This document shows, piece by piece, positions 45,066 through 54,469 of a DNA stretch of 64,000 nt. This DNA comes from Lacinutrix algicola. Lineage in GTDB: Bacteria; Bacteroidota; Bacteroidia; Flavobacteriales; Flavobacteriaceae. The position numbers and the translations under genes were made by a program. The notes under the pieces were generated by a model. The model did not search any database and was not told the origin of the DNA. It saw only the letters and a program-made list of their open reading frames with translations. Location: contig NZ_LIQH01000027.1 of the NCBI RefSeq assembly GCF_001418085.1, positions 124,001 to 188,000 on the forward strand, read 5' to 3'. How positions within the stretch are numbered: the stretch's first letter is position 1; each line of letters begins with the position of its first letter.

Positions 45066-45302
45066 CTAAATCTTATCAAAGTTCTTTTGTATATTCTTAA
45101 TAAGTCCTTCCAAACCGTTTAACTTCAACATATAAACAGTTTCTAGCATTTCGCCCAATTTTCCTTTTGGAAAACCTTTGTTGTGATACCAAACCACATA
45201 GTGTTCTGGTAAATCTATTAAGTATCTGCCTTCATATTTTCCAAAAGGCATTTTAGTGTGTGCTAATTTAATTAGAAACTGTTTATCTGGTTGAAGTTGC
45301 AT
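45066..45302 (-). CDS. DUF3820 family protein, 78 aa
   Basis: Short soluble protein with the DUF3820 core MPFGKYEGRYLIDLPEHYVVW followed by KGFPKGKLGEML. The family includes nuclease-associated and putative quorum-sensing-regulator-like proteins, but no activity is established. Its ATG overlaps the stop of the DUF922 gene by 1 base (TAATG), so it is translated from the same message. Confidence 0.85.
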   Translation of the reverse strand: MQLQPDKQFLIKLAHTKMPFGKYEGRYLIDLPEHYVVWYHNKGFPKGKLGEMLETVYMLKLNGLEGLIKNIQKNFDKI

Positions 45303-45841
45303 TATTTAGATTTATATTTTTCTAATCGTTTTAATTCTTTATTTACAAAATCTACCCATTTTTGCTGTTCTGCTTTATTAATGGAGTAGTTACTTTCTGC
45401 ATCGTAAAGTCTTTGCATTTTTTCTAAATCAATATTCGCTTGCTTTAATAAAGCATCCAGTTGCTTAGCAATTTTAGAAGACGCTTTTAATTTAGAAATT
45501 TGCTCTCTAAAACATCTAACATTTAGCTCAGTTATATTAAAGTGAAACTGCTCGTGCTTTAAAATGTGATTATTGACTACATCTTTTTTACGCCAAGAAT
45601 GTTCGGGATAAAAATGTGTTAAAGCTTTAGTTTTAAATCCTATTACACCATGAACACTACTTTTCTCTATAGAGTAGCTAAAGGTAATCCCAGATGCTGT
45701 TACTGCTGCTGCATTAGAATTTCCGTCTGGTTCTCCTTTAAAGTCTTCCCATTTAAGTTGACGGTTTTCATCCCATATAAATTCTTGTGCATTACTTTTA
45801 ACGCACAATAAAAAAGTAACGATTATAAAAAGCTTTGTCAT
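45302..45841 (-). CDS. Exported DUF922 Zn-dependent protease-like protein
   Basis: 179 residues. Signal peptide MTKLFIIVTFLLCVKSNAQ, then EFIWDENRQLKWEDFKGEP (typical family start) and LKHEQFHFNITEL, which contains an HExxH-like His-Glu-x-x-His arrangement (H-E-Q-F-H) expected of a zinc protease; the downstream helix is rich in Lys and acidic residues. Predicted periplasmic. Followed by the DUF3820 gene in a 1-base overlap. Proteolysis is inferred. Confidence 0.8.
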   Translation of the reverse strand: MTKLFIIVTFLLCVKSNAQEFIWDENRQLKWEDFKGEPDGNSNAAAVTASGITFSYSIEKSSVHGVIGFKTKALTHFYPEHSWRKKDVVNNHILKHEQFHFNITELNVRCFREQISKLKASSKIAKQLDALLKQANIDLEKMQRLYDAESNYSINKAEQQKWVDFVNKELKRLEKYKSK

Positions 45842-45882
45842 AAATATAATTATAATCTACTAAAACGAAAGAACAGCTTAGC

Positions 45883-47859
45883 TTATTGCTTTACTTCTTC
45901 AATAACCAAATCGTTATAATTTACGATATAAACACTTTCGTTATAATGACCTCCAAACAACTTCTTTTTATAGGCGAATTTATTTTCGATGTAAGACGTC
46001 ATTGGAGTATCTTCTACAGATTGATATAAATCTGGAGACGTTACTAAACGTAACGCTACATCCATTGTTAAATCGAAACCACGAATAGCATATTTATTTG
46101 GTGAAATATTATATTCTTTCTCGTATTTTTTCACAAACGAATTACTAGATTCCGAATTTAATATTTTTGAAATTGAAGGATATGTAAAATGAAGATTAGA
46201 CAAATGGTAGTTTGAAACTTCTTCGTCTTCGAAAGCTTTATTTTGATTTGTTGTTGTTAAAGTAATTGTAGTTCCTTTAACTTGTAAGCCATTAAGAATA
46301 CTTGCTACATTAGATACAAAACCTGCATTATTTGTTTCTAAGAACACAACGTTATTTCCTGGTTTAATAACATTTATTAAATCTTGCTCTATAATAAAAT
46401 AAGCATCTTTTTTAGTTTTCTTATCTAAACGAGAACTTACTAATTTTGCATTAGCAAATTTTCCTTTTAGCATGTTGCTTGTCGCTTGGCTTTTTCTATC
46501 TGAAATCACTACAATTTTAGCTAACGAATCTCTTTTAAAATAATCTACAATTTTTGTTTTTAGATCGTTAGTATCTGGCCTTGATTGAAACACGTTACGT
46601 CCAACATTTACATTACTCATAATAGGAGAAACTACTGGTACACTATGGCGTTCTAAACCGTTTGCTGCTGCATTAAAATTATTAGCCAATAACGGGCCAA
46701 TAACTGCATGAGTTTCAGAAAAATCGTTACGACTTATAATAGCATTAACTTCGCTTAATCTGTTTTGTGTATCGTAAACATCTATTTTAAGGTTAACACC
46801 TAATTTTTTAAGAGAATCGAATGCTACTAAAACACCGGTGTAAAAATCTAAAGTGATTCCTAAAGTTCTATCGTTTTTAATTTTACGTTTTGTATCGTAA
46901 ATAGAATCTGCATTTATTTTATTAAGTGTAAATGGTAACATAACTGCTATGTTTTTTACATTTAAATCTGATACGTTGTTAGATAGTTTTATTATTTCAT
47001 CGGTATTATCTATAACACCGCCTTTTGCAAAACTACTTTCTATTTTATCTACAGACTTATCGAATGGGACTTTTAATATCATTCCTTCTTTTAGACCTGT
47101 AGTCGCTAATTCTGGATTTAAGCCTTCTAATTCTGCCTGCTCTAGACCTAATTTCACTTTTAATCTGTAAAACCCTTCTTTTGGTAAAACCTTATAATAG
47201 CTATATTTTTCGTCTACAACTTTAACCGCTTCAGTTTCTAAGTTAGGTACATTTATAATTTGTCCAGACTTTAACATCCCAGACATATTAGGGTTTAATG
47301 CCTCTAACTCTTCTACAGTAATACCATATTTGTAAGCTATTCGCCATTTACCATCCTTTGGTTGTACTGTGTATTTTGTATTTAAATTTGAACTAACATC
47401 TACATAATTAATAACCTTTTTATATACTGGAATCTGTAATCTATCTCCTTTTTTAAGGTTATTAGCATACAAAAAATTGTTATGCTTTTTTAGATCCTCA
47501 ATTTCTATATCATACTTTTGAGAGATACTAAATAAGGTTTCTTTTCGTCTTGTTTTGTGCTTAGTATATTTATCGAAAGTCTTCTCAACTACTTTCTCCT
47601 TTTCTGGTATTGTTGTAGTTGTTGCAGTAGATGTTGAAACTGTGCCAGTTTTAGGAATGATTAAAATTGAATTTAGACTTAGTTTCTCTCTCGAATCTGG
47701 ATTAAGTTTATAAATATCTGATGTAGACACCTTATATTCTTTTGCTATTGATTCTACTGTTTCTCCCGATTTAACTCTATGCGTATTATATTTTTGTGCA
47801 TTTGCTGTAGCACAACTAAATATTACTAATAGACTAAGTATGTAAATTATTTTCTTCAT
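45883..47859 (-). CDS. LysM-repeat protein fused to a periplasmic-binding-protein-like domain
   Basis: 658 residues with a lipoprotein-like or cleavable signal (IIYILSLLVIFSCATANAQ). Four LysM-like modules follow (about 22-68, 95-147, 160-208, 220-270), each starting with a xYxVxxGE/TxxxIA pattern and ending in xxLxIP; the later ones are degenerate. From about residue 300 the protein resembles a type 1 periplasmic binding/receptor fold (IAVMLPFTLNKINADSIYD, VIGPLLANNFNAAANGLERHSVPVVSP). It probably binds peptidoglycan and senses a ligand. Directly upstream of guaA's 3' end on the same strand, in its own unit. Confidence 0.82.
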   Translation of the reverse strand: MKKIIYILSLLVIFSCATANAQKYNTHRVKSGETVESIAKEYKVSTSDIYKLNPDSREKLSLNSILIIPKTGTVSTSTATTTTIPEKEKVVEKTFDKYTKHKTRRKETLFSISQKYDIEIEDLKKHNNFLYANNLKKGDRLQIPVYKKVINYVDVSSNLNTKYTVQPKDGKWRIAYKYGITVEELEALNPNMSGMLKSGQIINVPNLETEAVKVVDEKYSYYKVLPKEGFYRLKVKLGLEQAELEGLNPELATTGLKEGMILKVPFDKSVDKIESSFAKGGVIDNTDEIIKLSNNVSDLNVKNIAVMLPFTLNKINADSIYDTKRKIKNDRTLGITLDFYTGVLVAFDSLKKLGVNLKIDVYDTQNRLSEVNAIISRNDFSETHAVIGPLLANNFNAAANGLERHSVPVVSPIMSNVNVGRNVFQSRPDTNDLKTKIVDYFKRDSLAKIVVISDRKSQATSNMLKGKFANAKLVSSRLDKKTKKDAYFIIEQDLINVIKPGNNVVFLETNNAGFVSNVASILNGLQVKGTTITLTTTNQNKAFEDEEVSNYHLSNLHFTYPSISKILNSESSNSFVKKYEKEYNISPNKYAIRGFDLTMDVALRLVTSPDLYQSVEDTPMTSYIENKFAYKKKLFGGHYNESVYIVNYNDLVIEEVKQ

Positions 47860-48056
47860 ATGTTTATTATACGTTCAAAGCTGCGTTAGCGGTTGTAATG
47901 GCATCCTTTTTTTTCTCTTAAATTAATATTCTTTCTTAAAATGAAAAAAATATTAGTTTAAAAGACACTAAAATAAGTTCAGCTAAAAAAAAAGATACAA
48001 TGGAAAACGCGACCCTTGTGGTAACGCCCAACTTCTTAATACTAATTTTATGTCTT

Positions 48057-48089
48057 AAAAAATGCTGTAATTATTAACTACAGCATTTT
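48057..48089 (-). terminator. Rho-independent terminator of guaA
   Basis: Arms AAAATGCTGTA (48059-48069) and TACAGCATTTT (48079-48089) with a 9-base loop, followed on the minus strand by six T residues, about 50 bases after the guaA stop. Confidence 0.8.
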
Positions 48090-48139
48090 AATATACTTTA
48101 TTTCTTACTATTTAAAGTGGCTCCTTTTTACAAGGTGTT

Positions 48140-49672
48140 TTATTCCCACTCAATAGTTGCTGGCGGCTTACTACTAATGTCGTAAACTACTCTATTAACG
48201 CCTTTTACCTTATTTATTATATCGTTACTTGTTTTTTGTAAAAACTCGTATGGTAAATTTACCCAGTCTGCCGTCATACCATCGGTACTTTCTACGGCTC
48301 TAAGTGCTACACATTTTTCGTATGTACGCTCATCTCCCATTACACCAACACTGTTTACTGGCAATAAAATTGCGCCTGCTTGCCATACTTTATCGTATAA
48401 ACCAGCGTCTCTTAATCCGTTAATAAAAACAGCATCAACTTCTTGTAAAATACGCACTTTTTCTGGAGTAACATCTCCTAAAATTCTAATTGCCAAACCT
48501 GGTCCAGGAAAAGGATGACGCCCTAAAAGCGTTGGATCCATATCCATTGAAGCCCCTACTCTACGTACCTCATCTTTAAATAAGGCTTTAAGTGGCTCTA
48601 CAATTTTAAGTTTCATAAAATCTGGTAATCCTCCTACATTATGATGACTTTTAATTGTTGCGCTTGGTCCTCCTGTTGCACTTACACTTTCTATAATATC
48701 TGGATAGATTGTGCCTTGTGCAAGATAGGTTACGTCTTCAATTAAATTTGCTTCTTGATCGAAAACCTCAATAAAAGCATTTCCTATTGCTTTACGTTTT
48801 TCTTCTGGATCGCTCTTTCCTGCTAGTGCATCCAAAAAGCGTGCCGAAGCATCTACACCTTTAACGTTTAAGCCCATACCTTTGTATTGCTCTAATACGT
48901 CTGTAAATTCGTTTTTACGTAATAAACCGTTGTTTACGAAGATACAATATAGATTTTCGCCAATGGCTTTATGCAATAACATGGCTGCTACCGAAGAATC
49001 TACTCCTCCAGATAAACCTAGTACCACTTTATCGGTTCCTATTTTTTCTTGTAATGCTTCTACCGTTTCACCTACAAATGCATTTGGTGTCCAATCTGGA
49101 TTTACATTTGCAATGTCTACTAAAAAGTTTTCTAGTAATTGTTTTCCATCTGTTGAGTGGTAAACTTCTGGATGAAACTGAATAGCGTATGTAATTTCGC
49201 CTTCTATTTTGTACGCTGCATTTTTAACATCGTGCGTACTTGCTAATAATTTACCGTTGGTTGGCAAACTTTTAATTGTATCACTATGGCTCATCCACAC
49301 TTGACTTCCTGCAGATATGTTTTTTAAAAACGCATCTTCTTCTACAAAACTTAAGTTTGCACGGCCGTATTCTCTAGTATTAGATTCGGCAACTTCTCCA
49401 CCAGAAAAGTGTGCTAAATACTGAGCACCATAACAAACTGCAAGCATTGGTTTTACACCACGAATACCTTTTAGCTCTGGATGAAAAGCATCATCAGACC
49501 TAACAGACATTGGGCTTCCCGAAAGAATAACCGCCTTATAGTCGTCTAAATTGTTTGGAATTTTATTGAATGGAAATATCTCTGAATAGATATTTAATTC
49601 TCTAACTCTACGCGCAATAAGTTGTGTGTATTGCGATCCGAAATCTAAAATAAGTACTTTGTCGTGTTGCAT
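48140..49672 (-). CDS. guaA: GMP synthase (glutamine-hydrolysing)
   Basis: 510 residues from the ATG at 49670-49672 (a TTG 6 bases upstream is not needed). N-terminal glutamine amidotransferase: [31 protein letters not shown] with nucleophile Cys80, and [12 protein letters not shown]. Then the ATP-pyrophosphatase [16 protein letters not shown] and the C-terminal dimerisation domain ending [13 protein letters not shown]. Converts XMP to GMP. A TATTTTTG box at 49683-49676 is only 3 bases from the ATG, so if it is a promoter the message would be leaderless or start inside the gene. Confidence 0.97.
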   Translation of the reverse strand: MQHDKVLILDFGSQYTQLIARRVRELNIYSEIFPFNKIPNNLDDYKAVILSGSPMSVRSDDAFHPELKGIRGVKPMLAVCYGAQYLAHFSGGEVAESNTREYGRANLSFVEEDAFLKNISAGSQVWMSHSDTIKSLPTNGKLLASTHDVKNAAYKIEGEITYAIQFHPEVYHSTDGKQLLENFLVDIANVNPDWTPNAFVGETVEALQEKIGTDKVVLGLSGGVDSSVAAMLLHKAIGENLYCIFVNNGLLRKNEFTDVLEQYKGMGLNVKGVDASARFLDALAGKSDPEEKRKAIGNAFIEVFDQEANLIEDVTYLAQGTIYPDIIESVSATGGPSATIKSHHNVGGLPDFMKLKIVEPLKALFKDEVRRVGASMDMDPTLLGRHPFPGPGLAIRILGDVTPEKVRILQEVDAVFINGLRDAGLYDKVWQAGAILLPVNSVGVMGDERTYEKCVALRAVESTDGMTADWVNLPYEFLQKTSNDIINKVKGVNRVVYDISSKPPATIEWE

Positions 49673-49727
49673 ACGCAAAAATAGTAATAGATTTCTAAAT
49701 TACGAATGCAGAATTGTGAATTTTGAA

Positions 49728-51323
49728 TTAAATTGTTAACACTGTAAACTCTCCTTTTAATGGCTCTAAGTTTTTTACTAATTCTGGAATTAATTCTGTC
49801 CCAAACTCAAGGTAAAGCTCACTAAAATTGGTATTTCGCTCTTGTAAACTGTTATTAGGAAATAGTTGATTTTGAAGATCTGTCATGCGCTCGACCTGAT
49901 CTTTTAGTTTTCTTTTTTGAGCTGTTAACAATCTTTTTTCAAGATTTACTAAACCATTAACTTGTTTTTTCTCTTGTGCAGAAACTGCTCCAACAAAAGA
50001 ATCGTCGGTTTGCTTAGCCAATTCGTATAAATCTTTAAACTGATTTTTTAAATGATTTATTTGTTCTGAAAAATCGATATCGATATTAGAAATCGTTCTT
50101 ACTTTTTTATTTATGAAAGACTCTCTTTTTAAGAAAATGTCTTTGTTCGAGATGTTTAACTTTACTAATTTATCGGCTTGCTGCTTGGTTTTTATTAACA
50201 CCGAATTACGCAGCAGCAACATAGGAAACACCACGTTATGAGCCTCGAAATTAGATTTTAATTGAAACCAATAGGCTAATTCTCCTCCTCCTCCAATATA
50301 ACATAGGTTTGGTAAGATTACTTCTTGATATAATGGTCTTAAAATTACATTTGGCGAAAAATGTTCTGGGAAGTCATGGACTTCTTTTAGTATCTCACTC
50401 TTACTCCAACTTATATTTGTGTTTAAAACTTTATATATACCGTTTTCTAAAACTATACGTTCTCTTATATTTTTGGTTATATAAAAAAGATTTATTGCTC
50501 TTGGATTTACTTGTATTCCAAAATCTAAAGCTTCTATTTTAGCATTTGTTTCTAGAACTTTTTGTTCTGAAATTTGCTCTATTAATTCCTTTTCTACATG
50601 CGGAATAAATAATTGCTTTAATTCTTTATTATTAGCTTCAACAATTACTAAACCATAGTCTGCAAATAAATTGTTTGCTATATATTTAGTTGCTTTTGCT
50701 AGATTATCGTGTTTTAAATAAGCGTTTTTAAAAAGTTTTCGAAGTGTATCGGCATTTCTTCCAACACCTAATTCTTTAGAAAAAGTATTGAAAACTTCTT
50801 CTAATCCTTGGGTATTAAGCTCTCCAACTGCTCCAGATGCGTCTCTATTCCATTGTATTTTTTTTCCTTTAAAATTGAAATAGTTTATTTCATCGAAATC
50901 ATGATCTTCGGAAGCCATCCAATAGATAGGGACAAAATTATTTTCGGGATATTCAGCTTTTAATTGCTTTGCTAAATTTATAGTGGATACAATTTTATGT
51001 AAAAAATATAATGGTCCAGTAAATAAATTTAACTGGTGACCTGTAGTTACTGTAAATGTTTTACTGTCTTTAAGCGCTGTAATATTATCTAAAGTGGCTT
51101 GAGAAGCTTCAGTGTTTTTATATTGTTTTTTTAAAACATCAACTAAAATAGTTCTTGTTTCTTGCTTAAAAGAAGTACTTTTTTCTTCTATTTGAGCTTT
51201 AAAATTTTCTAGCTTAGGAAAACGATTATAGAATGGCTTTAGCGTTTCAGCTTCAGCTAAATAATCACAAATAAGTTGAGAAAAATATCCAGTGTCTTTA
51301 AACGAAATACAGTCTGATGGCAT
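49728..51323 (-). CDS. bshC: Bacillithiol biosynthesis cysteine-adding enzyme BshC
   Basis: 531 residues, matching the length of the enzyme that adds Cys to GlcN-malate. Landmarks: VTTGHQLNLFTGPLYFLHKIVSTI (ATP/nucleotide region), VPIYWMASEDHDFDEINYF, LRPLYQEVILPNLCYIGGGGELAYW in the middle, and a long C-terminal coiled coil (KEKKQVNGLVNLEKRLLTAQ region). Indicates bacillithiol as the main low-molecular-weight thiol. bshA and bshB are not in the window. Confidence 0.95.
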   Translation of the reverse strand: MPSDCISFKDTGYFSQLICDYLAEAETLKPFYNRFPKLENFKAQIEEKSTSFKQETRTILVDVLKKQYKNTEASQATLDNITALKDSKTFTVTTGHQLNLFTGPLYFLHKIVSTINLAKQLKAEYPENNFVPIYWMASEDHDFDEINYFNFKGKKIQWNRDASGAVGELNTQGLEEVFNTFSKELGVGRNADTLRKLFKNAYLKHDNLAKATKYIANNLFADYGLVIVEANNKELKQLFIPHVEKELIEQISEQKVLETNAKIEALDFGIQVNPRAINLFYITKNIRERIVLENGIYKVLNTNISWSKSEILKEVHDFPEHFSPNVILRPLYQEVILPNLCYIGGGGELAYWFQLKSNFEAHNVVFPMLLLRNSVLIKTKQQADKLVKLNISNKDIFLKRESFINKKVRTISNIDIDFSEQINHLKNQFKDLYELAKQTDDSFVGAVSAQEKKQVNGLVNLEKRLLTAQKRKLKDQVERMTDLQNQLFPNNSLQERNTNFSELYLEFGTELIPELVKNLEPLKGEFTVLTI

Positions 51324-51453
51324 ATATAATTGATAAGTATGTGTAAATATAAGATTCTTTATACTAAGTAGACTCTTAAAATTAACATAAAAAGCGAGTG
51401 GAAATATGTTAAAAACAACTAACTTTAAATGGTATTTTTATACACTAAAAATT

Positions 51454-52713
51454 ATGAAAAACTTAAATATTAGTCCGTTAAATCAAAGAATTACTACTGT
51501 TGTCTTTTTACTAATATCCTGTCTTTGCTTCTCGCAAAACAGTTTAGAATACAAAGGAAAAGTTATTGATACAGATTCTAATAAAGCATTAGGGTTGGCA
51601 GATTTAATTATTATTGGCACCAATATTAGTACCGTAACTAATAACGAAGGAGAGTTTTTACTTAAAGTCCCAATTGCACATAAAGACAAAGCTGTTTTAG
51701 TCTCTTATTTAGGGTATAAAAAATTACAAATACCACTTTCTGAATTAAAGAAAAAAAACTCTAAAATAGAACTAATTGTAGCAGCAACTGTATTAGCGCA
51801 AATAGATGTTAATGCTCCTAAAGATGCAGAAACATTAGTAAAAAAGACGTTAAGCTTAAAAGCTGAAAATTATTTAAATGCAGAAACTGTTATGACTAGT
51901 TTCTATAGAGAAACGATTAAGAAAAGAAACAAGAACGCATCACTTTCTGAAGCTGTTTTAGAAATACACAAACAACCTTACACTACAAATAAAAAAGATG
52001 CTATTAAGCTAATTAAAGCACGAAAAAATACTGACTACACTAGATTAGATACTTTAGCCTTAAAATTACAAGGCGGCCCTTTTAGTGCATTACATACAGA
52101 CATTATTAAATACCCTGAGTACATTTTTAATAACGAAGATTTTAAAGATTATAATTTTAGTTTTAGTAAGTCTACGCAAATAAATAACAAATTAGTTTTT
52201 GTTGTGAGTTTTGTGCAAAAGGAGAATATTACAAGACCAATGTATTATGGTAAGCTCTATATTGATGCCGAAGATTACGCTTTAACAAGTGCTGTATATA
52301 ATCTTAATGTAAGTAATAGAGAGCAAGCAAGCGCACTATTTGTAAAAAAGAAACCTAGTAAAGCTACCGTATATCCTAGCGAAGCTTCCTTTCGTGTAAA
52401 CTACAGAGTTAAAGATGGTAAATGGTATTTTGGCTACAGCAACATCTTTTTAACCTTTAAAGTTAAATGGGATAATAGATTGTTTAATAGCCGTTATACC
52501 TTACATAGTGAGATGGCAATTACAGATTGGAATAACAACACTACGGAGTTTGTTAACAGACCAAAAAACAGATTAAAACACCATACTATTTTAGCCGATG
52601 AAGCCTCAGGTTTCTCCGATCCTGAGTTTTGGGGAGAATACAATATTATTGAACCCGAAAAATCTATTGAATCTGCTATTAAGAAAATTAATAAACACCT
52701 GAAAAAATCTTAA
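51454..52713 (+). CDS. Exported protein with carboxypeptidase-like regulatory domain
   Basis: 419 residues from the ATG at 51454 (an ATG 48 bases upstream gives an N-terminal extension with no signal-like property; TATTTTTA at 51433-51440 looks like a promoter between the two). Signal peptide ending ISCLCFSQ, then a CarboxypepD_reg-like beta-sandwich (GKVIDTDSNKALGLADLIIIGTNISTVTNNEGEF) and a large C-terminal part with TSFYRETIKKRNKNASLSEAVLEI, as in TonB-dependent-receptor-associated surface proteins of Bacteroidota. Probably in the outer membrane or periplasm. Its stop is 1 base from the convergent gene's stop. Confidence 0.82.
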   Translation: MKNLNISPLNQRITTVVFLLISCLCFSQNSLEYKGKVIDTDSNKALGLADLIIIGTNISTVTNNEGEFLLKVPIAHKDKAVLVSYLGYKKLQIPLSELKKKNSKIELIVAATVLAQIDVNAPKDAETLVKKTLSLKAENYLNAETVMTSFYRETIKKRNKNASLSEAVLEIHKQPYTTNKKDAIKLIKARKNTDYTRLDTLALKLQGGPFSALHTDIIKYPEYIFNNEDFKDYNFSFSKSTQINNKLVFVVSFVQKENITRPMYYGKLYIDAEDYALTSAVYNLNVSNREQASALFVKKKPSKATVYPSEASFRVNYRVKDGKWYFGYSNIFLTFKVKWDNRLFNSRYTLHSEMAITDWNNNTTEFVNRPKNRLKHHTILADEASGFSDPEFWGEYNIIEPEKSIESAIKKINKHLKKS

Positions 52714-52714
52714 T

Positions 52715-53407
52715 TTAAAGGTATTCGCTATACTGAAGCACTCTAAAATCGAACGTATTAAATTTAGGATTAGTAGCTTTAAGTTGTTTATATAATGGAT
52801 TACTGCCTATAGAAATATTTGCTGCTCCAGAAGACGAAGTTAACGAGACTGTTTTAATAATTCTATTCTTGCTTTGTAGAGATTCTATACTGCATTCTGA
52901 ATGACATACTAACTCAAACTGATGAACTCTTGGTGTTTCGTTTGAAACCAATTCTAGCTTTATATTGTAGTCTTTTATATGTTTTCTAAAGAAATACTCT
53001 GGACCATTTTTAGATTTTCCGCCAATAAATATAATTGTTTCTATACTTGGATATTGTTTTATATAACCAATTACATCGCGAAGTATAATGTTTTGCATTC
53101 CAATATCTGATGCATCAATTTTCTCACGTTCACAACTTTCTACAATATCGCAAACACCAATTTTGTGTTTAATTAAAAAATCTTGTCTTTGTTTAATTGC
53201 TTCGCTAGATTGATCGTAACGCAAATTAAGATTATGAATCTTCTCTATAAACAACCACAAACTATTATAATAACTACCATAACAGAAATTTACATCTTTC
53301 TCTAAAAGATTTCCTGTAGTAAATCTTGGCGGTGGCAACGTACCAACAATAAGCTTTTTTGTGTCGTTTTTTATGAATGGTTTATATGGATGTTTGTGTT
53401 GAAACAT
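52715..53407 (-). CDS. Uracil-DNA-glycosylase-family protein with a repeat-derived insert
   Basis: 230 residues. IVGTLPPPRFTTGN, FCYGSYYNSLWLF and a DUF4918/UDG-type core (VCDIVESCEREKIDASD, TIIFIGGKSKNGPEYFF) point to the uracil-DNA-glycosylase superfamily, many members of which are not base-excision enzymes. Residues 168-179 (CHSECSIESLQS) are encoded by a sequence that matches the dispersed repeats elsewhere in the window and sit just before RIIKTVSLTSSSGAAN, where related proteins are continuous. Reading frame is kept. The upstream leader (53410-53432) is another copy. Function unknown. Confidence 0.68.
   Translation of the reverse strand: MFQHKHPYKPFIKNDTKKLIVGTLPPPRFTTGNLLEKDVNFCYGSYYNSLWLFIEKIHNLNLRYDQSSEAIKQRQDFLIKHKIGVCDIVESCEREKIDASDIGMQNIILRDVIGYIKQYPSIETIIFIGGKSKNGPEYFFRKHIKDYNIKLELVSNETPRVHQFELVCHSECSIESLQSKNRIIKTVSLTSSSGAANISIGSNPLYKQLKATNPKFNTFDFRVLQYSEYL
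52877..52906. repeat. Dispersed-repeat copy inside the uracil-DNA-glycosylase-family gene
   Basis: AGATTCT, a variable middle, then TCTGAATGACA; the last 11 bases are identical to the copy at 24735-24762. It encodes residues 168-177 in reverse orientation. Confidence 0.6.
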
Positions 53408-53409
53408 AT

Positions 53410-53499
53410 ATTTCCTGCGAAGGCAGAAATCTTTTTAAATTATTCTCTTGCTAAGCATTTGCTTTTTTTTAGTGGATTCCTGACTTCGCAGGAAGGACT
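53410..53499. repeat. Paired palindromic repeats upstream of the uracil-DNA-glycosylase-family gene
   Basis: Copy 1 (53410-53432, TTTCCTGCGAAGGCAG core) and copy 2 (53472-53499, GTGGATTCCTGACTTCGCAG core) are inverted relative to each other. The arrangement is the same as at 34279-34355, with a longer middle of about 40 bases. Copy 1 begins 3 bases upstream of the gene's start codon. Confidence 0.8.
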
Positions 53500-53529
53500 A
53501 CAAATCATTTAACACACTTACTAGAAATA

Positions 53530-54252
53530 TTATAGTGTTTTTAACAGCTTCTCAACTTCGTTGATTGTTGCTCTGTATTTGCTTTTGTTAGGCTTTGTCA
53601 TGTGTTGAGATTCTATTGTTATTTCGCTAAGAATCTCTTTTGCTGCTTCAATTTTATCACTTTCAATATAAAATTTAGCCAATACTAAACGTTCGCTATA
53701 GTTTGAATAGCGTTGATCTATCGCTTTTAAATATTTTTCGGCAGCTTCAGACTGTCCTGTTTTATCTAATGCTAGTCCGTAGATAAATTCTGATTTCGAT
53801 TTACTAAATTCCGGGTGCTTCTTTAGTTCTTCCGCGTAAGCGATTGTTTTGTTATAATCTTTTAAACTATAGTAAGCAGCTATTAATTTTTCTAATATGA
53901 AATACTTATTCTGAGTTTCGTCTTTTAAAGCGACTTCGTAATGCGTGATTGCATTTTTAAAATCTTTCATTTCGAACAAAGCATCTGCCAGCTCTAATCT
54001 GTTTTGAAAGGTTTCGGAAAACTGAAGTTTCTTCTCTAGGTCCTTAACGCGTTTTGTTGGTATTAAAACCGATGTTAAGTTTTCTTTTATAATTGCAGCA
54101 TCACGCTTATTATAAACCTGAGTAATTAGGTATATAATTGAACCAATTGCTGGCACAAATAAGATAAGAAATATCCAATAATATTGGTTTCTATTCTTAA
54201 TTACATGATAAATACAAAATACTTGTAGTGCAACAATTAGGTAATAATACAT
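53530..54252 (-). CDS. PLDc_N-like membrane anchor with TPR repeats
   Basis: 240 residues. Residues 1-48 form two membrane helices with the pattern found at the N-terminus of cardiolipin synthases (YLIVALQVFCIYHVIKNRNQYYWIFLILFVPAIGSIIYLI; PLDc_N). A linker leads into at least three TPR units (RLELADALFEMKDFKNAITHYEVAL, YAAYYSLKDYNKTIAYAEEL-like, KSEFIYGLALDKTGQSEAAEKYLKAI). No phospholipase domain. Probably a membrane-anchored protein-protein interaction platform; target unknown. Confidence 0.82.
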   Translation of the reverse strand: MYYYLIVALQVFCIYHVIKNRNQYYWIFLILFVPAIGSIIYLITQVYNKRDAAIIKENLTSVLIPTKRVKDLEKKLQFSETFQNRLELADALFEMKDFKNAITHYEVALKDETQNKYFILEKLIAAYYSLKDYNKTIAYAEELKKHPEFSKSKSEFIYGLALDKTGQSEAAEKYLKAIDQRYSNYSERLVLAKFYIESDKIEAAKEILSEITIESQHMTKPNKSKYRATINEVEKLLKTL

Positions 54253-54337
54253 TAGTTAAAATTAGTTTAAAGCTCTAAATATAGTAAAGAAAGCCTCAAA
54301 ATATTAGTATCTTCAAGGAAACCAATAACAAAATTAA

Positions 54338-54469
54338 ATGGGAAGAGGAGATAAAAAGACAAAACGCGGAAAAATTAATAGAGGAACTCACGGTGTGAGA
54401 AGACCTAAAATTAAAAAACGTGTTAGACCAGAAACCAAAATTGAAATTACTAAAAAAATTAAGCCTTAA
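54338..54469 (+). CDS. 30S ribosomal protein THX
   Basis: 43 residues, 132 bases: MGRGDKKTKRGKINRGTHGV then RRPKIKKRVRPETK. This Arg/Lys-rich tiny protein, with the MGRGDKKTKRGKI start, is the known bTHX (Thx) 30S subunit protein of Thermus and Bacteroidota. The gene lies alone on the plus strand between two minus-strand genes, and its stop codon immediately abuts the stop codon of yaaA (54470). Confidence 0.9.
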   Translation: MGRGDKKTKRGKINRGTHGVRRPKIKKRVRPETKIEITKKIKP

